The notes under the pieces: generated by a model | What the model saw: the letters and a program-made list of their open reading frames with translations, nothing else | What the model was told of the DNA's origin: nothing | Databases searched by the model: none | Source: Trueperaceae bacterium | Lineage (GTDB): Bacteria; Deinococcota; Deinococci; Deinococcales; Trueperaceae | Assembly (NCBI GenBank): GCA_007121175.1 | Contig: SKMG01000318.1 | Coordinates: 1 to 5,645 of the forward strand | Length of the DNA stretch: 5,645 bases | Reading direction: 5' to 3' | Shown here: piece by piece, positions 5,058 through 5,645 of the stretch | Numbering within the stretch: position 1 is the stretch's first letter | Layout of the letters: each line of letters begins with the position of its first letter | Program-made: the position numbers and the translations under genes

Positions 5058-5588
5058 TCACTTGCGCAGCTGCGTCGGTGAGGCGAAGGTGGCGCGCACC
5101 GGGCTGGTCGGCTCGAAGGTGATGTAGGCGCCGGGGTTGATCTCATTGACGATCTTCAGCGCCGCCTGCGTCTTGCGACGCGCGAGCACCACGAACAGGA
5201 TGCGGACGTCGCCGCGCATGCCCTGTCCGTTCACCACCGTCACGCCGAAGCCGGCCTGCCGCAGGACGTGCTCGGAGGAGGGCGCGTCGACGGGCGTCAC
5301 GACCCGCATCAACACGTCTCCGACCGCGAGCCAGCGCTCGACCGACACACCGAGCATGGTGCCGGTGGCGTAGCCGCCGGCGTAGGCGACGAACTTGAGC
5401 GGGCTGTCGAGCGTCGTCAGCACCTGCGCCGCGGCGGTGAGCCAGATCAGCGACTCGAAGAACGACAGCAGCCCCGCCACGCCGCGGCGGCCGCGCACCA
5501 GGAAGGTGATGCGCAGCGTACCGATCGACACGTCGGTGATGCGCAGAGCGAAGATCAGCAGGGCGCTCGCGAGCAGCGGTAGCTCCAT
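5058..5588 (-). CDS. UPF0316 family membrane protein (DUF5698 + DUF2179)
   Basis: A 176-residue protein, the usual length for this family. The N-terminal half holds three membrane helices (about residues 4-25, 38-58 and 63-82). It carries the signature RITDVSIGTLRITFLVRGRR between the first two helices and FFESLIW in the second, as in UPF0316/DUF5698 proteins. The C-terminal half (about 90-165) matches the small cytoplasmic DUF2179 fold, with VLRQAGFGVTVVNGQG and ALKIVNEINPGAYITFE. DUF2179 domains are also found on YitT-type membrane proteins and are thought to sense or bind a ligand; the family's function is not established. The ATG at 5588 lies one base after the stop of an upstream frame and has no promoter or ribosome binding site of its own, suggesting translational coupling. 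It converges on the PPDK-like gene across a 104-bp spacer. Confidence 0.9.
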   Translation of the reverse strand: MELPLLASALLIFALRITDVSIGTLRITFLVRGRRGVAGLLSFFESLIWLTAAAQVLTTLDSPLKFVAYAGGYATGTMLGVSVERWLAVGDVLMRVVTPVDAPSSEHVLRQAGFGVTVVNGQGMRGDVRILFVVLARRKTQAALKIVNEINPGAYITFEPTSPVRATFASPTQLRK

Positions 5589-5589
5589 C

Positions 5590-5645
5590 TCAAGCGACCG
5601 AGGGGGCTACGTGCTCGAACGCCGCGACCGCGGCTGCGCCGATGA
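5590..5645 (-). CDS. C-terminal end of an unidentified upstream gene (partial)
   Basis: On the minus strand a frame open to the window edge reads IGAAAVAAFEHVAPSVA and stops with TGA at 5592-5590, one base before the ATG of the UPF0316 gene. The Ala/Val-rich, helix-like composition and the tight stop-start junction look like the end of a real gene in the same operon. Seventeen residues are too few to name a family. An alternative frame stops earlier (TAG) and reads as a Ser/Arg-rich shadow. Confidence 0.5.
   Translation of the reverse strand, partial: IGAAAVAAFEHVAPSVA

Overview
This is a very GC-rich bacterial window with seven protein-coding genes. Two of them run off the edges. There are no RNA genes, mobile elements or CRISPR arrays. 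The organism is probably a high-GC bacterium; a Deinococcota member (Truepera-like) is my best guess. That rests on GC content, the gene mix, and start codons placed directly behind TANNNT -10 motifs, as expected for leaderless mRNAs. High-GC actinobacteria are not excluded.

Layout: (1) 1-521 minus, the flavin prenyltransferase UbiX, missing its C-terminal tail. It is divergent from (2) 601-879 plus, a small PspC-domain membrane protein. Their 79-bp spacer holds two back-to-back TANNNT motifs, each exactly 6 nt from a start codon. (3) 887-2743 minus, a 618-aa protein built from an N-terminal E3/E1-binding (peripheral subunit-binding) domain, an acidic low-complexity linker of about 390 residues, and a C-terminal domain resembling a decayed E2 acyltransferase. 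It converges on PspC with 7 bp between stops. (4) 2924-4189 minus, a membrane-anchored protein with four PASTA domains and no kinase. (5) 4342-4953 plus, divergent from it, a 203-aa protein that looks like a lone, degenerate PEP-synthase/PPDK-type nucleotide-binding domain. (6) 5058-5588 minus, a UPF0316 (DUF5698 + DUF2179) membrane protein, apparently translationally coupled to (7) the last 17 codons of an upstream gene at 5590-5645.

The genes do not form one obvious pathway. Only 6 and 7 look co-transcribed; the others have their own promoter-like motifs. The points of interest are three catalytically 'emptied' proteins side by side: an E2-like protein without a lipoyl domain or the active-site histidine motif, a PASTA sensor without its kinase, and a PPDK-like domain without its PEP-handling partners. 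The E2-like gene also carries in-frame minisatellites. All functional calls come from reading the translated sequence by eye; no database search was run.
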